From Pseudoduganella namucuonensis (lineage in GTDB: Bacteria > Pseudomonadota > Gammaproteobacteria > Burkholderiales > Burkholderiaceae_D): 64,000 nt of DNA. Positions 28,674-37,701 of this stretch are shown here, piece after piece (within the stretch, counting starts at the first letter, position 1; each line of letters opens with the position of its first letter). The notes under the pieces are model-generated. The model ran no database searches. It was not told the origin of the DNA and worked only from the letters and a program-made list of their open reading frames with translations. Where the stretch lies: contig NZ_FPBO01000013.1 of assembly GCF_900116645.1 (NCBI RefSeq), forward strand, positions 108,837 through 172,836, read 5' to 3'. Position numbers and translations under genes: made by a program.

Positions 28674-30071
28674 TTAACCGGCCAGTTGGGCGCGCACGCG
28701 GGCGATCGCCGCGCGCACCTGGTTGGGGGCGGTGCCGCCGACGTGGTCGCGCGCGGCCACCGAGCCCTCCAGCGTCAGCACCTGGAACACGTCCTCGCCG
28801 ATCAGCGTGGAGAAGCCGCGCAGCTGGTCCAGCGACATCTCGGCCAGGTCGATCTTCAGGTCGTCGCAGGCGCGCACGGCGTGCGCCACGGCCTCGTGGG
28901 CGTCGCGGAAGGGCAGGCCCTTCTTCACCAGGTAGTCGGCCAGGTCGGTCGCGGTGGCGTAGCCCTGCAGCGCGGCGGCGCGCATCGCGTCCGGCTTGAC
29001 GGTGATGCCGCCGGCCATGTCGGCGAAGATGCGCAGCGTGTCGACCAGCGTGTCCACGGTGTCGAACAGCGGCTCCTTGTCCTCCTGGTTGTCCTTGTTG
29101 TAGGCCAGCGGCTGGCCCTTCATCAGGGTCAGGAGGCCCATCAGGTGGCCGTACACGCGGCCGGTCTTGCCGCGCGCCAGTTCCGGCACGTCCGGGTTTT
29201 TCTTCTGCGGCATGATGGACGAGCCGGTGCAGAAGCGGTCCGCGATGTCGATGAAGCCCACGCGCGGGCTCATCCAGATGATCAGCTCCTCGGACATGCG
29301 CGACACGTGCATCATGGTCAGCGAGGCGGCGGCGGTGAATTCGATGGCGAAGTCGCGGTCCGAGACGGCGTCCAGCGAGTTGTGGCAGACGTCGTCGAAG
29401 CCCAGGATTTTCGCCACGCGCACGCGGTCGATCGGGAAGGTGGTGCCGGCCAGCGCGGCGGCGCCCAGCGGCAGGCGGTTCACGCGCTTGCGGCAGTCGG
29501 CCATGCGCTCGGCGTCGCGGCCGAACATCTCAACGTAGGCCAGCATGTGGTGGCCGAAGGTGATCGGCTGCGCCACCTGCATGTGGGTGAAGCCGGGCAG
29601 GATGGTGTCCGCGTGCTTCTCGGCCAGGTCGGTCAGCGCGCCGCGCAGCTGGTTCAGCAGGGCGGTCACGTCGTCGATGGCGGAGCGCACGTACAGGCGG
29701 ATGTCGGTGGCCACCTGGTCGTTGCGGGAGCGGCCGGTGTGCAGGCGCTTGCCGGCGTCGCCCACCAGTTCGGTCAGGCGCTTCTCGATGTTCAGGTGGA
29801 CGTCCTCCAGGTCCAGCAGCCATTCGAATTTGCCGGCCTCGATTTCCTGGCTGATCTGCGCCATGCCGCGCTCGATCTCGGCCCGGTCGGCGGCGCTGAT
29901 GATGCCCTGCGCGGCCAGCATTTCGGCGTGCGCCAGCGAGCCCTGGATGTCGGCCTTGGCCAGGCGATTGTCGAAAAACACGGAGGCGGTATAGCGCTTG
30001 ACGAGGTCCGAGACGGGTTCGGAGAAGCGAGCCGACCAGGCTTCGCTCTTTTTGGAGAATTGATCAGTCAT
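28674..30071 (-). CDS. argH: Argininosuccinate lyase
   Basis: A 465-residue fumarase/aspartase-superfamily enzyme. The signature loop is GSSIMPQKKNPD, with catalytic Ser in that loop, and TGRSRNDQVATD and GFTHMQVAQP hold the other conserved regions. It cleaves argininosuccinate to arginine and fumarate, the last step of arginine synthesis. The start is taken at the ATG at 30071 (MTDQFSKKSEAW), the conserved family N-terminus; a 16-residue extension upstream is unlikely. It stands alone, without other arg genes. Confidence 0.96.
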   Translation of the reverse strand: MTDQFSKKSEAWSARFSEPVSDLVKRYTASVFFDNRLAKADIQGSLAHAEMLAAQGIISAADRAEIERGMAQISQEIEAGKFEWLLDLEDVHLNIEKRLTELVGDAGKRLHTGRSRNDQVATDIRLYVRSAIDDVTALLNQLRGALTDLAEKHADTILPGFTHMQVAQPITFGHHMLAYVEMFGRDAERMADCRKRVNRLPLGAAALAGTTFPIDRVRVAKILGFDDVCHNSLDAVSDRDFAIEFTAAASLTMMHVSRMSEELIIWMSPRVGFIDIADRFCTGSSIMPQKKNPDVPELARGKTGRVYGHLMGLLTLMKGQPLAYNKDNQEDKEPLFDTVDTLVDTLRIFADMAGGITVKPDAMRAAALQGYATATDLADYLVKKGLPFRDAHEAVAHAVRACDDLKIDLAEMSLDQLRGFSTLIGEDVFQVLTLEGSVAARDHVGGTAPNQVRAAIARVRAQLAG

Positions 30072-30188
30072 GATTTCTAATGAGGGTGGGCGTGCGGAGA
30101 ATTGGACGATTATAGCCAAGGTTGGGGCCCGGAGGTGGCGGGCGGGGGGAATTCGGCCCCCGTGGCGGGAGAGAAACTTGCCCCAACT

Positions 30189-30270
30189 ACATCGGTGTCA
30201 GGCGCGACATTCGGACATTCGGACGGGGACGCCGAGTCAAATGTCCGAATGTCGCGCCTGACACCGATGT
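30189..30270. repeat. Palindromic element C, copy 1 (30-base perfect arms)
   Basis: The arms at 30189-30218 and 30241-30270 are perfect reverse complements (outer ACATCGGTGTCAGGCGCGAC), with a 22-base loop. The same arm sequence recurs at 38214-38273. It lies 11 bases downstream of the YfcC-type stop codon and upstream of argH, so on the minus strand it may terminate the transporter transcript. It lacks a U-tract. Confidence 0.8.
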
Positions 30271-30281
30271 GGTTATGATAA

Positions 30282-31667
30282 CTATTGCCAGTTCATCAGG
30301 CAGGGGGGGATCAGCAGCAGCAGGGCCATGACGGCGTAGATCAGCTGCAGCGGGATCATCCACTTGGCCCAGGTGATCCACGGGATGCGCGCCAGCGCGA
30401 GCACGCCGACCGTGATGCCGGAGGTGGGGATCATCGGCGTGGTCAGTTCGCCGAACTGGAAGGCCAGCACCGCGGTCTGGCGCGTGACGCCCACCAGGTC
30501 CGCCAGCGGCGCCATGATGGGCATCGTCAGCGAGGCCTGGCCGGTGCCGGAGTGGATGAAGAAGTTGATCACGGTCTGGATGCCGAACATCTTCTGCGCC
30601 GCGAACACGGGGCTGGACGATTGCACCAGCGGCAGCAGCCCGTGCAGCATGGTGTCGATGATGTTGGCGTCGCGCGCCAGGATCATCGTGCCGCGCGCCA
30701 GCGCGATCACCAGCGCCGTGCCCACCAGGTCCTTCGAGCCCTGGATGAAGGCGGCCACCAGTTCGTCCGAATCGAGGCCGCCGATCACGCCGATCACGAT
30801 GGCCATCACCAGGAACAGCGCGGCGATCTGCTCGATGTACCAGTCGAACTTCACCACGCCGACCACCATGCCGGCCAGCGACGCGGCGAAAGTCCATAGC
30901 ACGACCTTGTGCTTGGCCGTCATGCCCTCGAAGCTGCTCAGGTCGAGCTGGCTCTCCTTGCGCTTGGTGAGATCCAGTACATAGGTGGGGCTGAGCTGCG
31001 GATTGCGCTTGATGCGCGCCGCGTACCACATCATGAAGCCGGCCGTCAGCGCCGTCGCCACGGTCCAGCAGATCAGGCGGTAGCCCATGCCGGAGAACAC
31101 CGGGATGCCGGCGATGCCTTGCGCGATGCCGACGTTGAAGGGGTTCAGGAAGGCGGCGCCGAAGCCCACCTGCGAGCCGAGGAAGGGGATCGAGACGCCG
31201 GTGATGGTGTCGTAGCCCAGCGCCAGCGCCAGCGGCACGAAGATGAGGATGAACGGTATCGCCTCCTCGTTCATGCCGAAGGTGGCGCCGCCCAGCGAGA
31301 ACAGGGTGATGAAGACCGGGATCAGCGCGCCCCGCACGAAGGCCGAGCGGGTGTGCGCCTTGGCGATGGACTTGATCATCGAGTCGATCGCCTCGGTCTT
31401 GTGCAGCACGTTGAAGGCGCCGCCGACGATGAGGATGAAGCCGATGATCAGCCCCGCCTCGGCGAAGCCCTTGATCGGCGCCATCATCAGCGCGGCGAAG
31501 CCCTGCGGCTTGCTTTCGATGTAGTGGAAGGTGGCCGGGTCGATCAGCTGCTTGCCGTTGACCAGGTGGGTGTCGTATTTGCCGCCCGGGATGAACCAGG
31601 TGGACAGCGCGATCAGCGCCAGGATGGCGAAGACCAGGACGTAGGTGTTGGGGAGGCGGATTTTCAT
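30282..31667 (-). CDS. YfcC-family (DcuC/ArcD-like) inner-membrane carrier
   Basis: 461 residues with about 12 hydrophobic segments. Motifs typical of the YfcC family include LSTWFIPGGKYD at the N-terminus, the duplicated FSLGGATFGMNEEAIPF and FFIHSGTGQASLTMPIMAPLAD, and FGELTTPMIPTSG. Relatives move C4-dicarboxylates, amino acids or short-chain acids; the substrate cannot be read from sequence. It starts 16 bases after an AspA/AstE-family hydrolase gene in the same operon, opposite a cyanophycinase. An amino acid or acidic product is therefore a reasonable guess. Confidence 0.85.
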   Translation of the reverse strand: MKIRLPNTYVLVFAILALIALSTWFIPGGKYDTHLVNGKQLIDPATFHYIESKPQGFAALMMAPIKGFAEAGLIIGFILIVGGAFNVLHKTEAIDSMIKSIAKAHTRSAFVRGALIPVFITLFSLGGATFGMNEEAIPFILIFVPLALALGYDTITGVSIPFLGSQVGFGAAFLNPFNVGIAQGIAGIPVFSGMGYRLICWTVATALTAGFMMWYAARIKRNPQLSPTYVLDLTKRKESQLDLSSFEGMTAKHKVVLWTFAASLAGMVVGVVKFDWYIEQIAALFLVMAIVIGVIGGLDSDELVAAFIQGSKDLVGTALVIALARGTMILARDANIIDTMLHGLLPLVQSSSPVFAAQKMFGIQTVINFFIHSGTGQASLTMPIMAPLADLVGVTRQTAVLAFQFGELTTPMIPTSGITVGVLALARIPWITWAKWMIPLQLIYAVMALLLLIPPCLMNWQ

Positions 31668-31683
31668 TGGGTCCCTTGATGGA

Positions 31684-32814
31684 CTATTGGCTCAGCAGCT
31701 CGCCGGAGCGGAAGGCGGCGGCGCCGGCGACCTTGCCGATGTTCATGCCGCGCAGCACGTGGCGGTGCGCGCTGCGCGCGAAGAACACGCCGGGCACGGT
31801 GCAGCGCACGGACGTGGTCTCGCCGGTGACGGGGTCGATCACGTCGGCCAGCGCGTCGCCGGCCGCCACCCGTTCGCCCAAGTCGCGCGTGTAGACCAGC
31901 ACCCCGTTGTGCGGCGCCACCAGCGGCTCCACGCCCTCCAGCGGCGTGGCCGCGCATAGCGCCGGCGGCAGCTCGCCCGCCTCCATGTCGAGGGCGCCGT
32001 TCAGCGCCAGGAAGCGCAGCAGCGCGTCCGCGTCCTTGCGGGCGTAGTCGTAGTTCACCTCCATCTCGCCGCGCAGCTCCACCGTGGTGGACAGGCAGGC
32101 CGGCGGTATCGGGTGGCCGGGGAAGTGCGCCTGCAGGTCCCACCACAGGCGGCTGCAGGCCTCGTCGAACGGGTCGCCGCCGGCGGCCAGGGCCAGCAGC
32201 ACGGCGTGCGCGCCCATCAGCCGGGACAGCGGTTCGATGGCGTCGGCCAGCGGCGTGCCGGCGTAAATGTGCAGCACGGCCTCGTTGTCGCAGTGGAGGT
32301 CGAGCACGATGTCGGCGTCGATGGCCAATGTCAGCAGGTGCTTCTTCAGCGTTTCCGCGTCCGTGGCCGGCTTGATCGCGGCGATGGCGGCGCGCGCCTG
32401 CTCGCGGATCAGGCGCACGTTGGCGTCCGCGTCCTGTCCCAGCCTGCCCTCCAGGGACAGCTTCAATTCGTCGGCCACGTGCTTGTAGGCGCGGTTGAAG
32501 TTGATGCCGGTGGTGATGTCGAAGCGGCCGAACGGCGCGCCGTGGATGGCTTGCGACAGGCCGATCGGGTTCGCGGCAGGCACCAGGATGATCTCGGCCC
32601 GCACCTTGCCCGCCGCCTCCAGCTCTTGCAGCCGCTGGCGCAGGAACTGCGACACCAGCATGCCGGGCACCTCGTCGGCGTGCAGCGCGGCCTGGATGTA
32701 GATCTTCTTACCCTGGCCCGCGGTGCCGAAGTGGTAGCTGGTGAGCGCGTGGCTGGTGCCGCTGTGGGGCGTGGATATCGTGTGTTTTTCCGCGTGCATG
32801 GCCGTACCTGTCAT
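31684..32814 (-). CDS. Succinylglutamate desuccinylase/aspartoacylase-family zinc hydrolase
   Basis: 376 residues from MTGTAMHAEK (a start at 32799 is also possible; the longer frame to 32925 is not needed). The zinc motif is HADE (His45, Glu48), with a third ligand likely in VLDLHCDNEA and an arginine/substrate loop in NFNRAY. A C-terminal beta-barrel (APHNGVLVYTRDLGERVAAGDAL) is typical of the AstE/AspA group. There is no signal peptide. No other AST pathway genes are near, so astE itself is unlikely. It is cotranscribed with the YfcC-type carrier and divergent from an exported cyanophycinase. Confidence 0.85.
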   Translation of the reverse strand: MTGTAMHAEKHTISTPHSGTSHALTSYHFGTAGQGKKIYIQAALHADEVPGMLVSQFLRQRLQELEAAGKVRAEIILVPAANPIGLSQAIHGAPFGRFDITTGINFNRAYKHVADELKLSLEGRLGQDADANVRLIREQARAAIAAIKPATDAETLKKHLLTLAIDADIVLDLHCDNEAVLHIYAGTPLADAIEPLSRLMGAHAVLLALAAGGDPFDEACSRLWWDLQAHFPGHPIPPACLSTTVELRGEMEVNYDYARKDADALLRFLALNGALDMEAGELPPALCAATPLEGVEPLVAPHNGVLVYTRDLGERVAAGDALADVIDPVTGETTSVRCTVPGVFFARSAHRHVLRGMNIGKVAGAAAFRSGELLSQ

Positions 32815-32986
32815 GTGGGGTTCAAGCCGTGAATTATGCCGCGCCGGGCGCGCCGTGGCGAAGGATTTGTATCGCGCGCGCGGCACCGGTCCCCGGGGAC
32901 GCGGCGCTTTGATGTATATTGTCAAAAAAGAACGGGCGCATGCCTTACATACTTATTTGCTGGATTTTTGCTGGATGGACGGATTT

Positions 32987-34225
32987 ATGGGTGTGATGAA
33001 AAGACTATTGCGTCGCCTCGGGCACGCCTCGCTGATCTGGTTCGCCGCGGTGACGACCGCGCACGCGTCGGACCCGGTGCAGCCCAAGGGCTCCCTGGTG
33101 ATCATCGGCGGCGGCCTGCGCGGCGACAACGCGGACATCTGGCAGCGCATCGTGCAGCTGGCCGGCGGCAAGGGCGCGCGCATCGCGGTGTTCCCGTCGG
33201 CGGCGGGCGCGCCGGAGAAGTCGGGCCAGGCCATCATCGGCTACCTGAAGCGCTACGGCGCCGATCCCTTCCTGGTGCCGATCGCCGTCAAGCTGGCCAA
33301 TAGCGACTACCGCAAGGCGGCCGACGACATGACCCTGGCGGACCGCGTGCGGCGCGCCGACGGCGTCTACTTCGCCGGCGGCGACCAGGGCCGCATCACG
33401 CAGGCGCTGGTGCGCGCGGACGGCACGCGCACGGCGGCGCTGGACGCGATCTGGGACATCTACAAGCGCGGCGGCGTGATCGCCGGCACCAGCGCCGGCG
33501 CGGCCATCATGAGCAGCACCATGTTCTACGACGCGCGCCGCGTGCTGGCCACCCTGCAGGAGGGCGTGGCCGACGGCAAGGACATCGCGCCGGGCCTGGG
33601 CTTCATCGGCGACGACATCTTCGTCGACCAGCACCTGCTGATCCGCGGCCGCTTCGCGCGCATGATCCCGGCCATGCTGAAGAAGGGCTACCAGCTCGGC
33701 CTGGGCATCGACGAGAACAGCGCCATGGTGGTCAACTCCAAGCGCGAGGTGGAGATCATCGGCTACCGCGGCGCGCTGCTGCTGGACCTGTCGCGCGCCA
33801 CCATGGACGCCGAGGCCAGCGCCTTCAATGTCAGCAATGTCCTGATCAGCTACCTGGACCGGGGCGACCGCTTCAACATCGCCACCCAGACCTTCATACC
33901 GGCGCAGGACAAGGCCGACGGGCGGCTGGACAACACCCGGCCGGTGCGGCGCGGCCCCGTGTACAGCAACGACATCCTCGGCAACAGCGCGGTGGTGGAC
34001 CTGATGGAGAAGCTGATCGACAGCGACCAGCAGGACGCCATCGGCATCGCCAGCGGCGATCCGCGCGGCACGGCGCCGGAGATCGGCTTCGAGTTCCGCT
34101 TCTCCAAGACGCCCGAAAGCACGGGCTACCTGTCGCAGGTGGTGGAGGCGTATTCGATCCTGAACCTGCGGCTGGACATCCGGCCGATCGAGGTCCAGCG
34201 GCCGCTGTACAAGTACAAGAACTGA
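32987..34225 (+). CDS. Exported cyanophycinase-like serine peptidase (S51 family)
   Basis: About 412 residues. The signal peptide is MKRLLRRLGHASLIWFAAVTTAHA, cleaved before SDPVQPKG. The peptidase domain has GSLVIIGGGL, YFAGGDQGRI and the nucleophile elbow GTSAGAAIM (Ser169), then GFIGDDIFVDQHL with a likely catalytic His. Cyanophycinases cut the beta-linked Asp-Arg polymer to dipeptides; exported forms use external polymer. The C-terminal 120 residues are an extra beta-rich region. Starts at 32975, 32987 and 32996 are all possible, none with a strong ribosome site. Confidence 0.85.
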   Translation: MGVMKRLLRRLGHASLIWFAAVTTAHASDPVQPKGSLVIIGGGLRGDNADIWQRIVQLAGGKGARIAVFPSAAGAPEKSGQAIIGYLKRYGADPFLVPIAVKLANSDYRKAADDMTLADRVRRADGVYFAGGDQGRITQALVRADGTRTAALDAIWDIYKRGGVIAGTSAGAAIMSSTMFYDARRVLATLQEGVADGKDIAPGLGFIGDDIFVDQHLLIRGRFARMIPAMLKKGYQLGLGIDENSAMVVNSKREVEIIGYRGALLLDLSRATMDAEASAFNVSNVLISYLDRGDRFNIATQTFIPAQDKADGRLDNTRPVRRGPVYSNDILGNSAVVDLMEKLIDSDQQDAIGIASGDPRGTAPEIGFEFRFSKTPESTGYLSQVVEAYSILNLRLDIRPIEVQRPLYKYKN

Positions 34226-34236
34226 CGCGAGCTCAA

Positions 34237-34305
34237 ACCGGGGACAGACCCCGCGCCTCGGGCCCCGAGCCAAGGCTTGGGGCCAAGGTCGCGGGTCTGT
34301 CCCCT
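34237..34305. repeat. GGGGACAGACC palindromic element (family B)
   Basis: It starts AAACCGGGGACAGACC and closes with GGGTCTGTCCCC. The arms at 34240-34255 and 34290-34304 pair with one bulge, around a 34-base GC-rich middle. It lies 11 bases after the cyanophycinase stop. Related arms occur at 6079-6130 and inside the PilM-like gene (21431-21517). Confidence 0.65.
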
Positions 34306-34362
34306 AGGACGCGGCGGTGGCGTTTACAATACGCGGCACCCAACCACGTACAAGGACTCGCC

Positions 34363-35811
34363 ATGATCCGCTCCACCAGGGCGCGCATTGCGCTGAGCAT
34401 AGCCGTCGCCCTATCCGGCGCGGCCGCCCCCGCCCTCGCCGCCGCGCCATCCAGTCCGTCCGCCACCCAGCCCGCCACCGTCCGCGTGGACTACCTCCAC
34501 ACCGGCAACGCCCTGTCCGAACAGTACGCGATGGACCGCGTGGTGATCGAGCCGCTGCCGTGGCCCGGCAGGCTGGATCGCAACCTGGACGACACGGACC
34601 GCGGCGTGAACCGGGTGGAGGTGGTGGACGCGAAAACGGGCGAACTGCTGTACTCGCGCGGCTTCTCCACCATCTTCGGCGAGTGGCGCACCACGGACGA
34701 GGCGCAGAAGGCCAGCCGCGGCTTCCAGGAGTCGGTGCGATTCCCCAAGCCCGACCGCCCGGTGCGCGTGCGCATCCTCAAGCGCGACGAGCGCAACGCC
34801 TTCTCCATCGTGTGGAGCGTGGAGGTGGACACCGACGCGCAGGACGTGGTGCGCAAGCAGGAGCCGCTGCCCGCCAAGCCCATTCCCATCCGCGTCGGCG
34901 GCCCGTCGCCGGACAAGGTGGACCTGCTGATCCTGGGCGACGGCTATACCCAGGCCGAGATGGCGAAGTTCGAGCGCACCGCGCGCCGCCTGGCCGACTA
35001 TCTGTTCAGCGTGTCCCCCTTCAAGGAGCGCGCGCGGGACTTCAACGTGTGGGGCCTGGCGGTGCCGACGCGGCAATCCGGCGTCTCGCGTCCATCGACC
35101 GGCGTGCACAACCCGTCGGCGCTGGGCACCCGCTACGACATCTTCGGCAGCGAGCGTTACGTGCTTACGCTGGACAACCGCGCGCTGCGCGACATCGCCC
35201 AGCACGCGCCGTACGAGTTCATTGAAATCCTGGTCAACAACGACACCTACGGCGGCGGCGGCATCTACGGCCAGTTCAGCACCGCCGCCGCCAACAGCGA
35301 CTGGTCCAACTACCTGTTCGTGCACGAATTCGGCCACCACTTCGCCGGCCTGGCGGACGAGTACTACACCTCGCCCGTGGCCTACCAGTCCACCGGCGAG
35401 CGCGTGGAACCTTGGGAGCCCAACGCCACCGCGCTGCGCGACCCGGCCAAACTGAAATGGCGGCACCTGGCGAAGGAGGGCACGCCGCTGCCCACGCCCT
35501 GGCCCAAGGCCGCGTACGAGGAGCATGCGCGCGAATACCAGAAGACGCGCGCCGCGCTGCGCAAGGCCAACCGTCCCGAGTCCGAAATGAGCGCGCTGTT
35601 CCGCGAAGACCTGGCCTACACCAACAAGCTGTTCTCCACCGCCCCGCACCGCGACGCGGTGGGCGCCTTCGAGGGCGCGAACTACGAGGCCACCGGCTAC
35701 TACCGTCCCGCGCAGCAGTGCCTGATGTTCGACCGCAGCGAGAAATTCTGCGCCGTCTGCGTCGAAGCGGTGGGCCAGACCATCGACCTGTATTCGCGGC
35801 CCCGCAACTAG
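34363..35811 (+). CDS. Exported M64-family metallopeptidase (IgA-peptidase type)
   Basis: 482 residues. The signal peptide ends near ALAA (residue 27). An N-terminal beta-sandwich (about 40-165, peptidase_M64_N-like) precedes the catalytic domain, which starts at KVDLLILGDGYTQAEMAKF. The zinc motif is HEFGHHFAGLADEYY (His321, Glu322, His325), the M64 pattern with a trailing Asp-Glu. C-terminal cysteines (QQCLM, FCAVCVEA) are conserved in the family. AAGGA precedes the ATG. The substrate is unknown; relatives cleave IgA or unrelated surface proteins. It is probably monocistronic. Confidence 0.9.
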   Translation: MIRSTRARIALSIAVALSGAAAPALAAAPSSPSATQPATVRVDYLHTGNALSEQYAMDRVVIEPLPWPGRLDRNLDDTDRGVNRVEVVDAKTGELLYSRGFSTIFGEWRTTDEAQKASRGFQESVRFPKPDRPVRVRILKRDERNAFSIVWSVEVDTDAQDVVRKQEPLPAKPIPIRVGGPSPDKVDLLILGDGYTQAEMAKFERTARRLADYLFSVSPFKERARDFNVWGLAVPTRQSGVSRPSTGVHNPSALGTRYDIFGSERYVLTLDNRALRDIAQHAPYEFIEILVNNDTYGGGGIYGQFSTAAANSDWSNYLFVHEFGHHFAGLADEYYTSPVAYQSTGERVEPWEPNATALRDPAKLKWRHLAKEGTPLPTPWPKAAYEEHAREYQKTRAALRKANRPESEMSALFREDLAYTNKLFSTAPHRDAVGAFEGANYEATGYYRPAQQCLMFDRSEKFCAVCVEAVGQTIDLYSRPRN

Positions 35812-35838
35812 GCCGCCCCGCCCGCCGGCGGGCATCGC

Positions 35839-35867
35839 TTGACATCCCGCCGGCGTGGCGATAGTCT
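35839..35867 (+). promoter_or_regulatory. Candidate sigma-70 promoter for the GH32 gene
   Basis: A perfect TTGACA (35839-35844) is followed after 17 bases by TAGTCT (35862-35867), and AT-rich DNA follows to the start codon. The predicted transcript begins about 20 bases before the ATG at 35896. Part of the spacer sits in a GCCGGCG-rich symmetric stretch. Confidence 0.4.
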
Positions 35868-35895
35868 TGCATAAATATGACAACGTTGGACATTC

Positions 35896-37575
35896 ATGAG
35901 CGGAGACATGAAAATCACCACTGAAAAACCGCGCGCCGCGGAGATGCTGGCCGCCGGCATCGCCGCCGCCGCCATTTCCGGTTGCGCGCAAGTTCCCGCG
36001 GGCCAGCCGCGCGCGGAATACGACCAGCCGCACCGGCCGCAGCTCTCGTACACGCCCGAGCGCAACTGGATGAACGACCCGAACGGCCTGGTCCACCACG
36101 ACGGCGAGTACCACATGTTTTACCAGTACAACCCGAACGGCGCCGGCTGGGGCGACATGTCCTGGGGCCACGCGGTCAGCCCGGACCTGCTGCATTGGCG
36201 CGAGCTGCCGCTGGCACTGACGGTGGAGAAGGACGACAAGGGAGGCGTCACCCAGATGTTCTTTTCCGGCAGCGCCGTGGTGGACACCGACAACACCAGC
36301 GGCCTGGGGCAGCCCGGCAAGCCGGCCATGGTGGCGATGTACACCAGCGTCTACCCGCAAGACTTCACGCTGGCGAACGGGCGGCGCGTGCGGGCCGGCC
36401 AGCAAAGCCAGTCGCTGGCCTACAGCCTGGACAAGGGACGCAGCTGGACCCAGTACGCGGGCAACCCGGTCATCGAGCAGCCGCCGGCGCCGTACGCGGA
36501 CGAGTACCGCGAGTTCCGCGACCCCAAGGTGTTCTGGTACGCGCCGGAGCGCAAGTGGGTGATGGTGGCGGTGCTGGCGCACAGGCACAAGACCGTGCTG
36601 TATTCGTCCACGGACCTGCGCAACTGGCGCTACATGAGCGAATTCGGACCGGCCGGCGCGGTGGGCGGCATGTGGGAATGCCCGGACCTGTTCGAGCTGG
36701 CCGTCGATGGCGATCCGGCGCGAAGCAAGTGGGTGATGGTGATGAATCTGAATCCCGGCGGGCCGGCGGGCGGTTCCGGCGCGCAGTACTTCGTCGGCCG
36801 CTTCGACGGCGCCACCTTCCAGGCGGAGCGCGACGAATGGCTGGACGGCGGCGCCGACTTCTACGCGGCCGTCAGCTGGAACGGCGCGCCGGACGGCCGC
36901 CGCGTGCTGCTGGGCTGGATGAGCAACTGGCTGTACGCGCACGACCTGCCGGCGGCGGCGTGGCGCGGCGCGCAGTCGGTGCCGCGCGAGCTTGGGCTGC
37001 GCACCATCGATGGCCAGGTGCGGCTGACGCAGCAACCCGTGACCGGCTTCGATGGCTTGCGGCGGGCGGCGGTGGCGCGGGGCGGCAGGGCTGTCGCGGA
37101 GGGCGTCACACCGCTGCCCCAAGCGCGCGGCCCGGCCGGCGCGCTGGACATCGACATGCTGCTGGCGCCCGGCGGCGCCGCGCGCGCGGGCGTGACGGTG
37201 CACGCGGGTCCGAACGGGGAGGGGACCGTGGTGGGTTACGACCGCGAACGCGGCGAGGTGTACGTGGACCGCCGCAATGCGGGCGACGCGTCGTTCCACG
37301 CGGCTTTCGCGGCGCGGCACGCGGCGCCCATGGCGCTGCGCGATGGCGCGATCCGGCTGCGCATCCTGGTCGACCGGTCGTCGGTCACCGTGTTCGCCGG
37401 CGAAGGCGAGCTGACGCTGAGCAGCCAGGTCTTCCCGCGCGCCGGCAGCGACGGCGTGGCGCTGTTCGCCGAGGGCGGCGCGGCGGAACTGCGCGCGCTG
37501 CAAATATGGCCGCTGGCCTCGATCTGGGCGAAGCCGGCGGAAATCCCGGAGGCGATTCGGGACGGCGGCCGTTAA
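35896..37575 (+). CDS. GH32 fructan hydrolase (levanase/exo-inulinase type) lipoprotein
   Basis: 559 residues. The N-terminus has a lipobox-like ISGC (Cys30), suggesting a membrane-anchored enzyme. The five-bladed propeller has the nucleophile Asp61 in WMNDPNG, the stabiliser in FRDPKVF and the acid/base Glu in MWECPDLF. WGHAVSPDLLHW and the C-terminal beta-sandwich (LVDRSSVTVFAGEGELTLS) are family-typical. It should release fructose from levan, inulin or sucrose. An ATG at 35908 is an alternative start; neither has a well-spaced ribosome site. No sugar transporter or regulator lies beside it. Confidence 0.9.
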   Translation: MSGDMKITTEKPRAAEMLAAGIAAAAISGCAQVPAGQPRAEYDQPHRPQLSYTPERNWMNDPNGLVHHDGEYHMFYQYNPNGAGWGDMSWGHAVSPDLLHWRELPLALTVEKDDKGGVTQMFFSGSAVVDTDNTSGLGQPGKPAMVAMYTSVYPQDFTLANGRRVRAGQQSQSLAYSLDKGRSWTQYAGNPVIEQPPAPYADEYREFRDPKVFWYAPERKWVMVAVLAHRHKTVLYSSTDLRNWRYMSEFGPAGAVGGMWECPDLFELAVDGDPARSKWVMVMNLNPGGPAGGSGAQYFVGRFDGATFQAERDEWLDGGADFYAAVSWNGAPDGRRVLLGWMSNWLYAHDLPAAAWRGAQSVPRELGLRTIDGQVRLTQQPVTGFDGLRRAAVARGGRAVAEGVTPLPQARGPAGALDIDMLLAPGGAARAGVTVHAGPNGEGTVVGYDRERGEVYVDRRNAGDASFHAAFAARHAAPMALRDGAIRLRILVDRSSVTVFAGEGELTLSSQVFPRAGSDGVALFAEGGAAELRALQIWPLASIWAKPAEIPEAIRDGGR

Positions 37576-37591
37576 CGTTTGCTTACGTTTG
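37575..37591 (+). promoter_or_regulatory. Two ACGTTTG repeats 10 bases apart (possible response-regulator site)
   Basis: ACGTTTG occurs at 37575-37581 and 37585-37591, one helical turn apart and directly after the GH32 stop codon, followed by AT-rich GATAAATATT. A small GGCGCG-gata-CGCGCC hairpin (37625-37640) lies downstream. The spacing is like OmpR-type sites and it lies upstream of the Ala/Lys-rich protein gene. This is only a weak pattern. Confidence 0.2.
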
Positions 37592-37701
37592 ATAAATATT
37601 CATGGTGCGCTACCGAACAGATGGGGCGCGGATACGCGCCTATTCTGGATCCGTGACAAGAAAACACATGCATCCAAAAAACCATTTGAAAGGCACTCAC
37701 C

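Noticed and set aside
31684..32814. Naming the zinc hydrolase astE (arginine succinyltransferase pathway)
   Set aside because: No astA, astB, astC or astD genes are present, and the family also includes aspartoacylases and other N-acyl amino acid hydrolases.
32911..32920. TATATT as the promoter of the cyanophycinase gene
   Set aside because: A fair -10 sequence, but no -35 at a workable distance in the GC-rich DNA upstream, so I could not support a promoter.
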